Counted from the stretch's first letter, positions 27,004 through 35,352 are shown. The stretch: 64,000 bases of DNA from DASUPK01 sp963797265 (GCA_963797265.1 CAWCOY010000003.1:372001-436000), one strand, 5' to 3'. Made by a program: numbers and translations. Notes: a model not told the origin generated them from the sequence alone.

Positions 27004-27645
27004 ATGAGCAAGGTGAGAGCAAACACCGCGATTTCGCTCGACGGCTATGTCGCCGGGCCGAACCAGAGCGAGGCGAACCCACTCGGCGAGGGCGGCGAGC
27101 AGCTTCACGAATGGATTTTCGCGCTCAAGGCCTGGCGCGAGACACACGGCGAGGAGGGCGGCGAGGTCAATCCGAGCACCGAGGCCGCCGAGCAGATGCA
27201 CGCGAACGTCGGCGCCTTCGTCATGGGCCGCAACATGTTCGGACCGATCCGTGGCGACTGGGACGACGACTCCTGGAAGGGCTGGTGGGGAGACGATCCG
27301 CCCTACCACGCTCCCGTCTTCGTCCTCACCCATCACGAGCGCGAGCCGGTGGAGATGGAGGGAGGGACGACCTTCTACTTCGTGACCGACGGAATCGAGT
27401 CCGCGCTCGAGCAGGCGCGGCAGGCGGCCGGCGATCAGGATGTCCTCGTCGCGGGCGGCGCCAGCGCAGTCCGGCAATACCTGGCGGCTGGCCTTGTCGA
27501 CGAGCTCCATCTCCACGTCGCCCCGGTGGTTCTCGGCGACGGTGAGCGGCTGCTCGAAGGCGTCGGTTCCGCCGTAAAGCTTGAACAGCTCCGCGCGGTT
27601 GAGGCCCCGGGAGTGGCGCACCTCTACTACCGCGTCGTGAAGTGA
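27004..27645 (+). CDS. Dihydrofolate reductase (RibD C-terminal) family protein
   Basis: 213 residues. N-terminal strand ANTAISLDGYVAGPNQSE, then FVMGRNMFGPIRGDW, FVLTHHEREPVEMEGGTTF, and the NADPH-loop VLVAGGASAVRQYLAAGLVDEL with LHLHVAPVVLGDGERLL. This is the RibD-C/YwjB-type fold of small NADPH reductases, not the classical folate enzyme. Substrate unknown. It is followed by the 27858 hairpin and fragment R3. Confidence 0.82.
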   Translation: MSKVRANTAISLDGYVAGPNQSEANPLGEGGEQLHEWIFALKAWRETHGEEGGEVNPSTEAAEQMHANVGAFVMGRNMFGPIRGDWDDDSWKGWWGDDPPYHAPVFVLTHHEREPVEMEGGTTFYFVTDGIESALEQARQAAGDQDVLVAGGASAVRQYLAAGLVDELHLHVAPVVLGDGERLLEGVGSAVKLEQLRAVEAPGVAHLYYRVVK

Positions 27646-27811
27646 TGCCGCCCATCACTGGTAGGAGGCATGGGGGTGGACGCGCCACCCAAGGACGCAT
27701 CAGGGACAAGATCGCGGCGGGCGAACCGCTCGAGGTGGCAGCCCGCCAGGCAGCCTGGTCCGGGCTCGTCGCATCCTGGTGACGGCGGCGCATCGGCGGC
27801 GATTCGCGGGG

Positions 27812-27849
27812 TGCCCCTTGTCACCCCTTGTCTAATCCCTTGTCACCCC
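27812..27849 (+). repeat. Three short direct repeats (CCCTTGTCA-like)
   Basis: CCCTTGTCA, CCCTTGTCT and CCCTTGTCA occur within 38 nt, directly before the 27858 hairpin. Too short and few for an array; possibly replication slippage. Confidence 0.4.
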
Positions 27850-27857
27850 CCAGTGAA

Positions 27858-27878
27858 GCGGCCCCCGGAGGGGGCCGC
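27858..27878 (+). terminator. GC-rich hairpin, likely terminator
   Basis: GCGGCCCC and GGGGCCGC form an 8-bp stem with a 5-nt loop, 213 nt after the DHFR-family stop and 20 nt before tRNA fragment R3. No T-tract follows; such hairpins still terminate in GC-rich actinobacteria. Confidence 0.45.
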
Positions 27879-27897
27879 ATTCCGCATTCCTATGCGA

Positions 27898-28070
27898 TGG
27901 CGAGGGCCAGAATCGAACTGGCGACACCACGATTTTCAGTCAAGGAACTCAAGGGCATGATTTGGCCGTGGTTGCAGGGGCTTTCCTGATCGGACCGACT
28001 GGCGAGTTGCCGTTGGTTTCGGGTGGATTCCGCTGGATTTGGGTCATGAGGACGATCTCATGACCAAATC
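27898..28070 (-). repeat. tRNA-Phe 3' fragment R3 with conserved arm and hairpin
   Basis: 44 nt (27941-27898, minus) of the tRNA-Phe 3' half, with T-arm GCCAG/CTGGC as in R1. The arm leads to hairpin 1 at 28042-28065, here a perfect 9-bp stem (GGTCATGAG/CTCATGACC). Immediately beyond the hairpin a plus-strand tRNA-Ser 3' fragment begins. Confidence 0.75.
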
Positions 28071-28085
28071 AGAGTCCCAGATCAC

Positions 28086-28148
28086 GGCGGTCTCGAAAAC
28101 CGTTGAACGTCGTAAGGCGTTCCGTGGGTTCGAATCCCACCCCCTCCG
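28086..28148 (+). repeat. tRNA-Ser(CGA) 3' fragment
   Basis: Starts in the anticodon stem-loop (GCGGT-CTCGAAA-ACCGT, anticodon CGA). It continues through a long variable arm, T-arm GTGGG-TTCGAAT-CCCAC and the 3' acceptor strand CCCCTCC plus G. The 5' acceptor strand and D-arm are absent, so it cannot be a functional tRNA. It lies 21 nt from hairpin 1 of R3 and points the other way. Most simply, it is an attachment-site scar of an integration into a tRNA-Ser gene. Confidence 0.7.
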
Positions 28149-28374
28149 CTCTAAAGCGCGGATTCCGCAGTGAAGCGGGTTTGGATTTGGACGGATCGGT
28201 CTGGCCCGCGGTTCGTTCCCCCCGAAGCGGGATGCTGCGATCCCTTGTGGGAACGAAGTCTCACCCACTGAGAGCCCGAAAGACATGCATTGACTCAAGC
28301 TGCACTGTTGCGGGAGCCAGGCTGCGAACTGCCTACGCCCGGGCGACGAGCCGGTGCCAGATTCCTGTCGGGCC

Positions 28375-29852
28375 CTATGGCTTGAGGGCGTCGGGCGATG
28401 CCGCCCCGGCCTGGTCGACCATCTCGGCCAGCGCGTTGATCTCCTTGTGCATCCGCTTTACGTCGAACCGCTCCAGCTGGGTGGCCCGATCGGCCTCGGC
28501 GAGCAAATAGTTGGGCCCCGCGAGGTAGGACATCATCGGGACGCCTGCCGCGTTTAACGCTGCGCCCTCGCCGAAGAACGGGGGCTTCAGCGGATTGGCC
28601 CGGGTCAGCCCGGCGTCCTGGATGGCACTTCGGCGATCTCCGCCACGGCGAGGTTGGAGCAGTAGACGGCCGCCGTCTCAGGCAGCCCCGTTGGGCCATA
28701 AGAGCTCACGTGGTCATCGACGTACTCGGGGCAGCCGAGGTGCTCGATCGTCACCCCGGCCTTCGTCCTCGAGGCGAGGTCCGGATAGTCGGTCAGGTAG
28801 CTCGCCGAGGCGACCACCCCGGTGGCGAAGTGGCCGGTGGCGAAGTAGAACGCAAAGGTGCTCGGCCTGGCGGGCGTCGCCCGCGCCGTCAGTCGCTGGG
28901 CGATGGAGAGCATGCCGAGCATCCCGTTCTCCTCGATCAGGTTCGTCCCGTCGGTGTGGGTGTGCACGAGCACGACCTCGTCGCTGCGGCCGGGCAGGGT
29001 GGCGAGCACAGCATCCGTGGTGTCCGCCTCAGTCGTGGAGGGCAGGATGAGCCGCCCGGCGTTCCCCGACCCCTGAGCGAGCTGCCGCAGCTCGTTCCCG
29101 ACCTGGGCGTCCACGTGGATCGCAGGCAAGCCCTGAAGCGCTCGCTTGAATGGGATGTACTGCCCCATCGCGTCCGCGGGCGCCTCGGGCAGGATGATCA
29201 CCACCCCCGCCGCTCCGGCCGTCCTGGCGGCCGCCAGCGTGGGCACCGCAGCCGTCCAGGAGCGGTCGTAGGGGGCCGCTGGATCGACATCCGGCGGAAA
29301 GCCGAACCACGGATTGAACAGCGCCCCGATCGGGGTGGACGGCACCGGCACGTCGACGACGGCGATCTTCCCGGCGAAGGAGCCGGCGGCGAAGTCGGCC
29401 GCCGTCCCGCGGTTCGCGTAGGCCAGCGCGCCCACCACGCCATCAGCGGGGGTCGTCCCGGAGTACGGGTAATAGTGGGCGGCGTTCAGCGCCTGCTCGG
29501 CGCCACCACCTTGGCTGACAGCGAGCCCGAAGTCGGAGGCCTCCCAGTGCTGGAAGGTCTGGGTCTTGCGGTCCGTCTGCCAGCCCAGCGAAGCCATGGC
29601 GTCCTGGAGGTCGTCGATCAGCTCGTCTTGCGACGGTCCACCGGTGTGCCGCGCGCCAAGCCCGGCCAGGTACTCGCTCCACTTCTGGAGCGTCCTCAGG
29701 TTGGCGAGCCCGCCGGGCTTCACCGAGAGCGGGGCGGTTGCGCCGAGGGCGTCCGCCACCAACCCGGTCGAGGCCAGGGGTCCCGCGAGCGCTAACCCCG
29801 CAGCCCCCTGGGCGGATCGGGTCAGCAGCGTACGGCGAGTAATCGCGTCCAC
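28375..29852 (-). pseudogene. Tat-exported M28-like peptidase with PA domain, frameshifted near C-terminus
   Basis: Starts MDAITRRTLLTRSAQGAAGL, a twin-Arg signal with hydrophobic core. The middle has a PA-domain insert (GKIAVVDVPVPSTPIG, AGAAGVVIILPEAP), and the peptidase part has VLVHTHTDGTNLIEENG, resembling M28 metal-site sequence (His, Asp, Glu). The open frame ends at 28605. The homologous C-terminus continues in another frame from about 28615 (IQDAGLTRANPLKPPFF through SYLAGPNYLLAEADRA) to a TAG at 28375. One indel therefore separates it from an intact gene of about 490 codons. Assignment to M28 is moderate. Confidence 0.6.
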
Positions 29853-29864
29853 GATGGTCTCCTC

Positions 29865-31370
29865 TCAGAGTCCCGAGTTGCCGCGTCCGTCCACCGTTCC
29901 CCATCCGCGTGTCGTTGCCCGTCCGCAGGCAAGCGATTCGAATTGGGCCTTGGAGACGTAGGTCGAGCTCGGCAGGTAGTCGCCCATCACCGAGGCCTCC
30001 ATCCCCGGTGTGGCCACGCTGTTGATCCCCTGCGTGAACGTGGGGGAGGGAAGGATCTGGCGGTAGGCGATCATCCCCATCTCACGCCGTCCTCCCTTCT
30101 CGGGCGGTAGCAGGGTCCCCGGGATTCCCGTTGGGTCTCCGCCGGGTACGTAGTCGGGCGCCCCGTCGCCGCGGGTCGGCCAGTCGAGCCAGGCGACGCC
30201 GCAGGCACGCTTGGCGTTGAACGGGCGATCCGCCGGGTCGCCGGTCACGATCGTGTAGGTGCCGTCACGCACGATCGGGATGTCCTGGTCGAAGAGGCAG
30301 TCGACGTAGCGGCCGCTCTGGAACTCGTTCTGGCAGAAAGACCAGTAGCGAACCTCTCCGGAGCCCATCGTCGCCTCGCCATCGTACGTGGCCGGCACCG
30401 TCGGCGCCCGCCCGTGGATCACCATCAGCTGGCCGAAACCTCGGTCGCCGAAGGCGACCATCGGGTAGGCGTCCTTGTTGCTCAAGGGCCCGCCCGTGGC
30501 GGCCGACGAGATGGTGGAGCGATCAACCAGTGGCGTCGAGAAGCCCGGATACGTCTGGTAGAACTGTCCAACCATCGAGTAGCGGTAGTTGAAGTAGCGC
30601 TCCCAGCGCGCGGGATCGACGGCGGGGTGGGTGATCGGCGGCGGGACGTCGGACTCGACTCCGTCCACCAGCGTCTTGGTGCGCAGGCGGGCGTAGCTCG
30701 CAACGTTGATCAGGCCCTGGGACTGGCCGCCCAGGGACTCGACGCTCAAGGCCTGGCAGATGGGGGGCCCGTCGCTGATCACGGTGCCGTCGGCGAGGTG
30801 GAGCTCCGCCTCCGGCAGACCGCCGTCGCCATCAACCGACGTTCCCTTGTCGGCCAGGTAAATCCGATAGACGAGTGTCACGCCGAGCCCGGGGTCGCGC
30901 CCGGTGTAGAGCGTGTTCGGCGCCCGGTCGGCGGGATTCGCCGGGGCAGGCCCGCTCACCACCCTGATCGTGTAGTCGCGGCGGGTCGCGTCGCGGTCAG
31001 CGCCCGGGAGATAGGGGTTGGTCGAACCCGGGTCCGGGGAGATCTGCGCGTCGTAGAGCGAGTCGTTCGGGCCCAGGCTGGTCGGCGGTTGGTTGAAGTT
31101 GTATGTGTTGAACGACATGTACCGCGCGTGGGGGAAGTGGCCGTGGAGCACCAATTCGGCGCCCGCTGGCATGCCGTTGGTCCAGTTGGATCCCCAGTAC
31201 GCGGCGAACTCGTCCGGATAGTTGATGTTGTTCGTCTGAGCTGTTGTGGACCCCGCCCAGAAGCGGTCGCACGGGTCGAGTGGTATCGCCCGAGCGGGAG
31301 CGGCGCTCGCGGCGAGTATCGCGAATGTGGCCAGCGTTGCGATGGATATGGCGCGCCGTGCTTCTTTCAT
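29865..31370 (-). CDS. Secreted protein of unknown function
   Basis: 501 residues with a signal peptide (MKEARRAISIATLATFAILA, cleavage near APARA). The mature part is rich in aromatic and Asp/Gly residues, with segments ARYMSFNTYNF, LVYRIYLADKGTSVDGDGG and FGDRGFGQLMVIHGRAP, and several Cys pairs. It vaguely recalls DUF1214/DUF1254-type exported proteins, but I cannot name a family. It lies 12 nt upstream of the peptidase pseudogene and downstream of the lipase-like hydrolase, all in the same direction, so it probably belongs to one exported set. Confidence 0.6.
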   Translation of the reverse strand: MKEARRAISIATLATFAILAASAAPARAIPLDPCDRFWAGSTTAQTNNINYPDEFAAYWGSNWTNGMPAGAELVLHGHFPHARYMSFNTYNFNQPPTSLGPNDSLYDAQISPDPGSTNPYLPGADRDATRRDYTIRVVSGPAPANPADRAPNTLYTGRDPGLGVTLVYRIYLADKGTSVDGDGGLPEAELHLADGTVISDGPPICQALSVESLGGQSQGLINVASYARLRTKTLVDGVESDVPPPITHPAVDPARWERYFNYRYSMVGQFYQTYPGFSTPLVDRSTISSAATGGPLSNKDAYPMVAFGDRGFGQLMVIHGRAPTVPATYDGEATMGSGEVRYWSFCQNEFQSGRYVDCLFDQDIPIVRDGTYTIVTGDPADRPFNAKRACGVAWLDWPTRGDGAPDYVPGGDPTGIPGTLLPPEKGGRREMGMIAYRQILPSPTFTQGINSVATPGMEASVMGDYLPSSTYVSKAQFESLACGRATTRGWGTVDGRGNSGL

Positions 31371-31409
31371 ATTCGTCGCTCCCTCTCGTTGATTTGGTTC
31401 TCGCTCATG

Positions 31410-32492
31410 TCAGTGGTACGGGTTGCTCGGATCCGGGAACTGACATGGTTCGCCCGGACCGCAATTGGTCGGGTATGGCTCTCGCAGGCTTTCGAGGGAG
31501 CCGACGGGGGTTCCGTCGGCGAGCCAGTTGCCCATCTCGGCCTGTAGCGGGTCGGCCTCGCCGATCGAGACTTCACAGCCGTGCTGCTCGTGTTCGAAGG
31601 TGCAGGCGGCGAGGCCCTGCATCTTCCGTCGCACTGCCCAGACGTCGTAGTCATCCAGGACCGCGTTGCCGCCCGCCAGGGCGATCTCGAGCGGCACCGC
31701 ATGGTTGTCAGGCAGGCTGCACGCGCCGTTCTGGGCCGCGTGGACCAGGACGTAGTCGCGGTCCACCGAGCGGATGCTCCCGGCCAGCGGTTTCCAGACC
31801 CGCTCGATCGCACCCCGGTGGTCGTTGACCTCGTCGTGGTCGTAGACCTCGACCAGCAGCTTCGTGGTGCGGGGGACCGCGGCTGCGTCCTCAGCGGTGA
31901 AGTCATCGACGCGGAAGGGGGCGAAGGTGGCGATGAAGCTGCCGTTCGATCCCCAGCCTCGCTCGAGCACGCCGCGCTTGTACATGCTAAGAGCGGCACC
32001 GCCGCCGAAGGAGTGCCCGGCGAATCCCACGCGGGTCAGGTCCATGTCGAGTGACTCGCCGTAGTCATGAACCGCTTTGTCAAATCCGGCCCACAGCTGG
32101 TCGTAGCGGAGAAGCGAGTCGAACGGCGAGATCGGCGGTGTCTGGTAGGTGGAGTGGATGACGACGTAGCCGTGCGATGCGAGCACCTGAAACAGGCCCA
32201 TGTACTGGATCGCCTGGGTCGCACCGTAGGCGTGGGACCAGAAGATCACCGGGTGGGGGCCCGCCGCATCCGTCGGGGAGATCACCGTCACCACGGGATC
32301 CGGGCGCGCGGAAGTCGGCGGGATCGTCGGGTGCGTGAAGGCGGTGGTTTGGGTGGCGTCAGGACCGGTGGTGCCGTAGCCGTCGTCGGGCTGGCTGACG
32401 CAATCGCCGACTGCCGCCTGGGCCGGACTCGCAGGGGCGGCGGCGGCGATCGCCGCGGCGATCACGAGGGTCAGTCCGCCGCTCCAATGCAT
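31410..32492 (-). CDS. Exported alpha/beta hydrolase (lipase/PAF-acetylhydrolase-like)
   Basis: 360 residues. Signal peptide MHWSGGLTLVIAAAIAAAAP, cleaved near AQAA. The oxyanion region is HPVIFWSHAYG and the nucleophile elbow is VGFAGHSFGGGAA (GHSFG). The acid is probably in VEVYDHDEVNDH and the base in LPDNHAVPLE. Resembles secreted cutinase- or lipase-type esterases. First of three exported-protein genes of unit C; the TetR gene lies just upstream in the same direction. Confidence 0.78.
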   Translation of the reverse strand: MHWSGGLTLVIAAAIAAAAPASPAQAAVGDCVSQPDDGYGTTGPDATQTTAFTHPTIPPTSARPDPVVTVISPTDAAGPHPVIFWSHAYGATQAIQYMGLFQVLASHGYVVIHSTYQTPPISPFDSLLRYDQLWAGFDKAVHDYGESLDMDLTRVGFAGHSFGGGAALSMYKRGVLERGWGSNGSFIATFAPFRVDDFTAEDAAAVPRTTKLLVEVYDHDEVNDHRGAIERVWKPLAGSIRSVDRDYVLVHAAQNGACSLPDNHAVPLEIALAGGNAVLDDYDVWAVRRKMQGLAACTFEHEQHGCEVSIGEADPLQAEMGNWLADGTPVGSLESLREPYPTNCGPGEPCQFPDPSNPYH

Positions 32493-32528
32493 CTGTCCTC
32501 TTTCCCTGATTACCGCCGACTATTTCGT

Positions 32529-32538
32529 ACTAGCTAGT
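32529..32538. promoter_or_regulatory. ACTAGCTAGT palindrome upstream of hydrolase gene
   Basis: A perfect 10-bp palindrome 37 nt before the exported hydrolase start, in the gap after the TetR gene. Position fits an operator for that TetR; there is no second copy to support it. Confidence 0.3.
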
Positions 32539-32601
32539 TCGGTAATCTGCATTCGAGCATACCTCCGGGCCGCTGTCAAGCTGGCCCCGGAACGAGCTGT
32601 C

Positions 32602-33276
32602 TCAGCGGGGTGAGGCCGTCCCGGCGGCCTTGGAGTCGAGAGCTCGCAAAACCCGCCGGCGCATGTTGCTGAGCCCCGCGTTCAGAAACGACCCGATCAT
32701 CCAGGCCGCCGTGCTGGAATCCCAATGCTCGCGCTCCGCGCGGCGGGCGGCGAACACGCACATGCCCACGGTCGCCTCCGCAAAGAGGGCGGCACCACGC
32801 TGTGCCGTGACGTCATTCTGCGCGAACTCACGCCGCAGGATCTGCTCCACCTTCTCGCCAATCCGGCGCAGGGCCAGCCCGACGCGGTCGGAGATCTCGG
32901 GCGCCGCCGGTCGGTCGCCCGTGAATATCAGGCGGAATGAGTCCGGATGCTCCTCGGCGAACTCGAAGAACGCGCCAACGCATTCCTGCGCCAGCTCCTC
33001 AGTTGGGAGTCCCGCCGAGGCGGCGTAGGCGCGGAAGAGGAATTCCTCGAGCCGATCGCACTCGCGCTCGACCACGGCGACGAAGGCCTCCTCCTTAGAG
33101 GCGAACTGGCGGTAGAGGTTGGGTTTCCGGACCCCGGCCTCGGTCGCGATCGCCTCCATGGTCGTGCCGTGGAGGCCGTGGTTGGCGAACAACCTGGTCG
33201 CGGTAGAGAGGACCACCGCTTCGCGCACGTCATCCGGAATTCGGGGCGGACGGCCCACCGGGCGCTTTGCTGGCAT
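32602..33276 (-). CDS. TetR-family transcriptional regulator
   Basis: 224 residues from ATG 33276 (MPAKRPVGRPPRIPDD). TetR HTH at about 15-60: VVLSTATRLFANHGLHGTTM, EAIATEAGVRKPNLYRQFAS, KEEAF. The C-terminal ligand domain is divergent, as usual. Located upstream of the three exported-protein genes in the same orientation; likely their local repressor. Confidence 0.88.
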   Translation of the reverse strand: MPAKRPVGRPPRIPDDVREAVVLSTATRLFANHGLHGTTMEAIATEAGVRKPNLYRQFASKEEAFVAVVERECDRLEEFLFRAYAASAGLPTEELAQECVGAFFEFAEEHPDSFRLIFTGDRPAAPEISDRVGLALRRIGEKVEQILRREFAQNDVTAQRGAALFAEATVGMCVFAARRAEREHWDSSTAAWMIGSFLNAGLSNMRRRVLRALDSKAAGTASPR

Positions 33277-33628
33277 CGGGTGCAATGGTAGGGGAGCGGC
33301 CGGATTTCGAACCGAGAGGGTCCAAAAACTCTCAGCGTTCGGGGGTGCGCCCTGCTTGGTTCCGATCCCGTCAGGGCTAAGGAAATTTCGCCCAGGTTTC
33401 GTTCCCTCTGACATTCCCCCGGCTCAGCTGAGGCGCCGTTTTGCAGGCACTTTCAAGCGACCCGCGCCGTCCCGAAAACCGTAAGGAAAGCTGCGTCGCT
33501 GCGGGCCCGCCCGGCTCTCCCGGCTTCGACGCGGACAAGTCCACTCTCGAACTGGGGGGGCCAACGAATCGGACGCCTGTCGCACAGCCCAAACTGAAGT
33601 GTAAGAAGCACTGATTTGCAGGGATTAA

Positions 33629-33945
33629 TGGCGAGGGGCGGAGTCGAACCGCCGACACCACGATTTCAGTCAAGGAACTCGAAGCGATGGTTTGGCCCTG
33701 GTTGCAGGGACTTTCCTGATCGGGCCGACTAGCGAGTTGCCGTTGGTTTCCAGTGGTTTTCGGTTGGATTTTGGTCACGAGCGAGCAGTCGTGACCAAGT
33801 GCTGCGCCGTTCCTCTTGAAGGGCGGCCGCTGGGTCGCCAATAGCGGGGGGATCGCTGTCGGCCGCAGTGCTGGGTTTCGTCTAGAGGAGCAGCCCTTGC
33901 GGGCCAATTAGGGACTCCCAGGATGCTCCTGGCATACAGCGCGGA
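33629..33945 (-). repeat. tRNA-Phe 3' fragment R4 with conserved arm and two hairpins
   Basis: 43 nt (33671-33629, minus) of the tRNA-Phe 3' half with GGCGG/CCGCC T-stem and one T lost in the anticodon loop. The arm reaches hairpin 1 at 33773-33796 (GGTCACGA/TCGTGACC, extendable to 10 bp) and hairpin 2 at 33918-33932 (CCAGGA-TGC-TCCTGG). Similarity to R1 runs through hairpin 2. Hairpin 2 lies inside the last codons of the adenylate cyclase gene. Confidence 0.75.
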
Positions 33946-34915
33946 CTAGCCAGAGCACATCGGCGCCGAGACCCTTGAGCTCGAACTCACCGAAACTCTG
34001 CGTTGCAATTCCCAGATCGTCAGGCAGAAGCGACCGGGTCGGCGTATCGACGAGCAGTTCTCCCGCCGCCGCGATCCGATTGATGCGGCTGGCGATGTTC
34101 ACCGCCCGTCCGAAGTAGTCACCTCCTCGCCGCAGCAGGTTTCCGTGTGCCATCCCGCCGTGCGCCGGCAGCAGGGTCCTCCCGGCCCGATCAATGATCT
34201 CAAGCGCGGCGTGTACCATCGCGCCGGGCTCCGGGCCGACGAACATAGCCTCGTCCCCGAGGAGCTTCACGACGCGCGCGTCCGCCTCCGCGACGACATC
34301 GAAGACAAGGGCCTCAAACTCCGCGAGCATCTGACCGAGCTCGTGCACTCCCCGCTCCTCGCTAGCCGCCGTGAATCCCGAGAGGTCGACGAACGCGACC
34401 GAGAGTCTCTCTCGCGCGACGTTCCCGGTCGCGTTCAACGAGCTGCGGCGGCGAACGGCCTCATCGAGCTCGCGTCGCAGAACGTAAAAGATCAACCAGC
34501 CGAGCTGTGAGTTTTCGATGCCCTCGCGGAGGGCCTCCTCCTGAAGTTCTCGCCGGACTCCGAGCTCCGCGAGGCCGGCCAGGGCGTCGAGCTCAGCGTC
34601 GCAGACCGCGGCGAAATGGGCGCTGATGATGCGGGCCTCCTGCAGGATCAGGTCAAGGGCCTGGTCACGCTCGGGTTCGCCGAGATCGCTTAGACCCTGT
34701 GCGGCGAGCCGCAGCGCGCGAGCGTCCGCATCGGTGTAGAGCAGCACTCCCTCCGGGACATCCGGGAATCCGAGTCCGCGCCAGAGGCGGTCGCCAACCT
34801 CTCGATCCACCCCGGCCGCCTCGCACACCGTGGTCGCGTCATACTTCGGGCGGCCGAGGCGCACCAGCGCCGATATCAGCTCAGACTCCTTCGTCCCTCG
34901 CTCGGAGCTGCTCAC
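33908..34915 (-). CDS. Class III adenylate/guanylate cyclase domain protein
   Basis: 335 residues. An N-terminal helical region of about 160 residues (MerR-like or sensory, no membrane helix) precedes a class III cyclase domain. Metal-binding Asp in LSVAFVDLSGFTAASE, then VVKLLGDEAMFVGPEPG, and GGDYFGRAVNIASRINRIAA. A purine-specifying Lys is likely the one in VKLLGD. The last eight codons and TAA lie within the conserved arm of R4, so the gene end and the element end coincide. Confidence 0.82.
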   Translation of the reverse strand: MSSSERGTKESELISALVRLGRPKYDATTVCEAAGVDREVGDRLWRGLGFPDVPEGVLLYTDADARALRLAAQGLSDLGEPERDQALDLILQEARIISAHFAAVCDAELDALAGLAELGVRRELQEEALREGIENSQLGWLIFYVLRRELDEAVRRRSSLNATGNVARERLSVAFVDLSGFTAASEERGVHELGQMLAEFEALVFDVVAEADARVVKLLGDEAMFVGPEPGAMVHAALEIIDRAGRTLLPAHGGMAHGNLLRRGGDYFGRAVNIASRINRIAAAGELLVDTPTRSLLPDDLGIATQSFGEFELKGLGADVLWLVRAVCQEHPGSP

Positions 34916-35139
34916 GACCTCGGGCTCGATCCTATCGTTGCGGTAGCGATCGCGAGATTTGCAGTTTAGGCTTCGGCGGTGGACCCAAAACCCGATCGGG
35001 CAAGCGGACGGCCAGCCGCTGTCCGCCGCGGGAGAGCGAATGACGTGCTCGACTCCGCTGGCACCCCCGCCGGAGTCATTGAGATCTTGGCGGTCCAGGT
35101 AATCCCGCTAGGCGACCACACGTTGACAAGTCGGGTGGC

Positions 35140-35287
35140 TTGACCTCCGCCGGCAACCGCTCCGGGAACCGGCAGGCCGTCGTCGGGGATCGGCTCCCAG
35201 GCCGCCGTTTAGGCGACGAACTGATGTGGGCTCGGAGACCTCGAAGCGAACGCCCCCGCACATGCATCTGCCCGTGATCGGCATCAT
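35140..35287 (-). pseudogene. GFA/CENP-V-family remnant with internal deletion
   Basis: Minus strand: MPITGRCMCGGVRFEVSEP is the typical N-terminus of the Gfa (glutathione-dependent formaldehyde-activating enzyme-like) zinc family, with Cys-x-Cys. Directly after it, in another frame, comes FVA-stop-TAAWEPIPDDGLP, the typical C-terminal end of the same family. The middle 80 or so residues are gone. An internal deletion of about 250 nt explains this. The rest of the 34916-35352 gap shows nothing coding. Confidence 0.6.
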
Positions 35288-35352
35288 GGCTCGCCGGGCC
35301 CCCGCCCAATCATCCTCCCACCCCGACGGAGGCCTGCCGCTAGAGTGGCCTC

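Larger units (their letters stand above)
21739..27897 (-). mobile_element. Putative integrated unit B of the tRNA-Phe tandem array
   Basis: 6.16-kb segment between fragments R2 and R3. It carries a tightly coupled operon (membrane protein, SnoaL-like cyclase, ABC ATPase, ABC permease, sensor kinase, response regulator) and a DHFR-family reductase on the other strand. No recombinase gene is seen. Confidence 0.5.
27898..33628 (-). mobile_element. Putative integrated unit C of the tRNA-Phe tandem array
   Basis: 5.73-kb segment between fragments R3 and R4. It carries three consecutive genes for exported proteins and a TetR regulator, all on the minus strand. No recombinase gene is seen. Confidence 0.5.

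Noticed and set aside
27812..27849. CCCTTGTCA repeats as a CRISPR or integron-like array
   Set aside because: Only three short units with 5-8 nt between them, no cas genes and no regular spacers.
27898..27941. tRNA-Phe fragments as functional tRNAs
   Set aside because: All lack the 5' acceptor strand and D-arm; only 40555-40627 folds into a full cloverleaf.
33377..33907. 176-residue minus-strand open frame, and a similar 78-residue one at 15926-16162
   Set aside because: Their similarity to each other comes from the tRNA-fragment/arm repeat read as protein. The frames cross the hairpins and show no domain, so the repeat is better explained as DNA or RNA structure.
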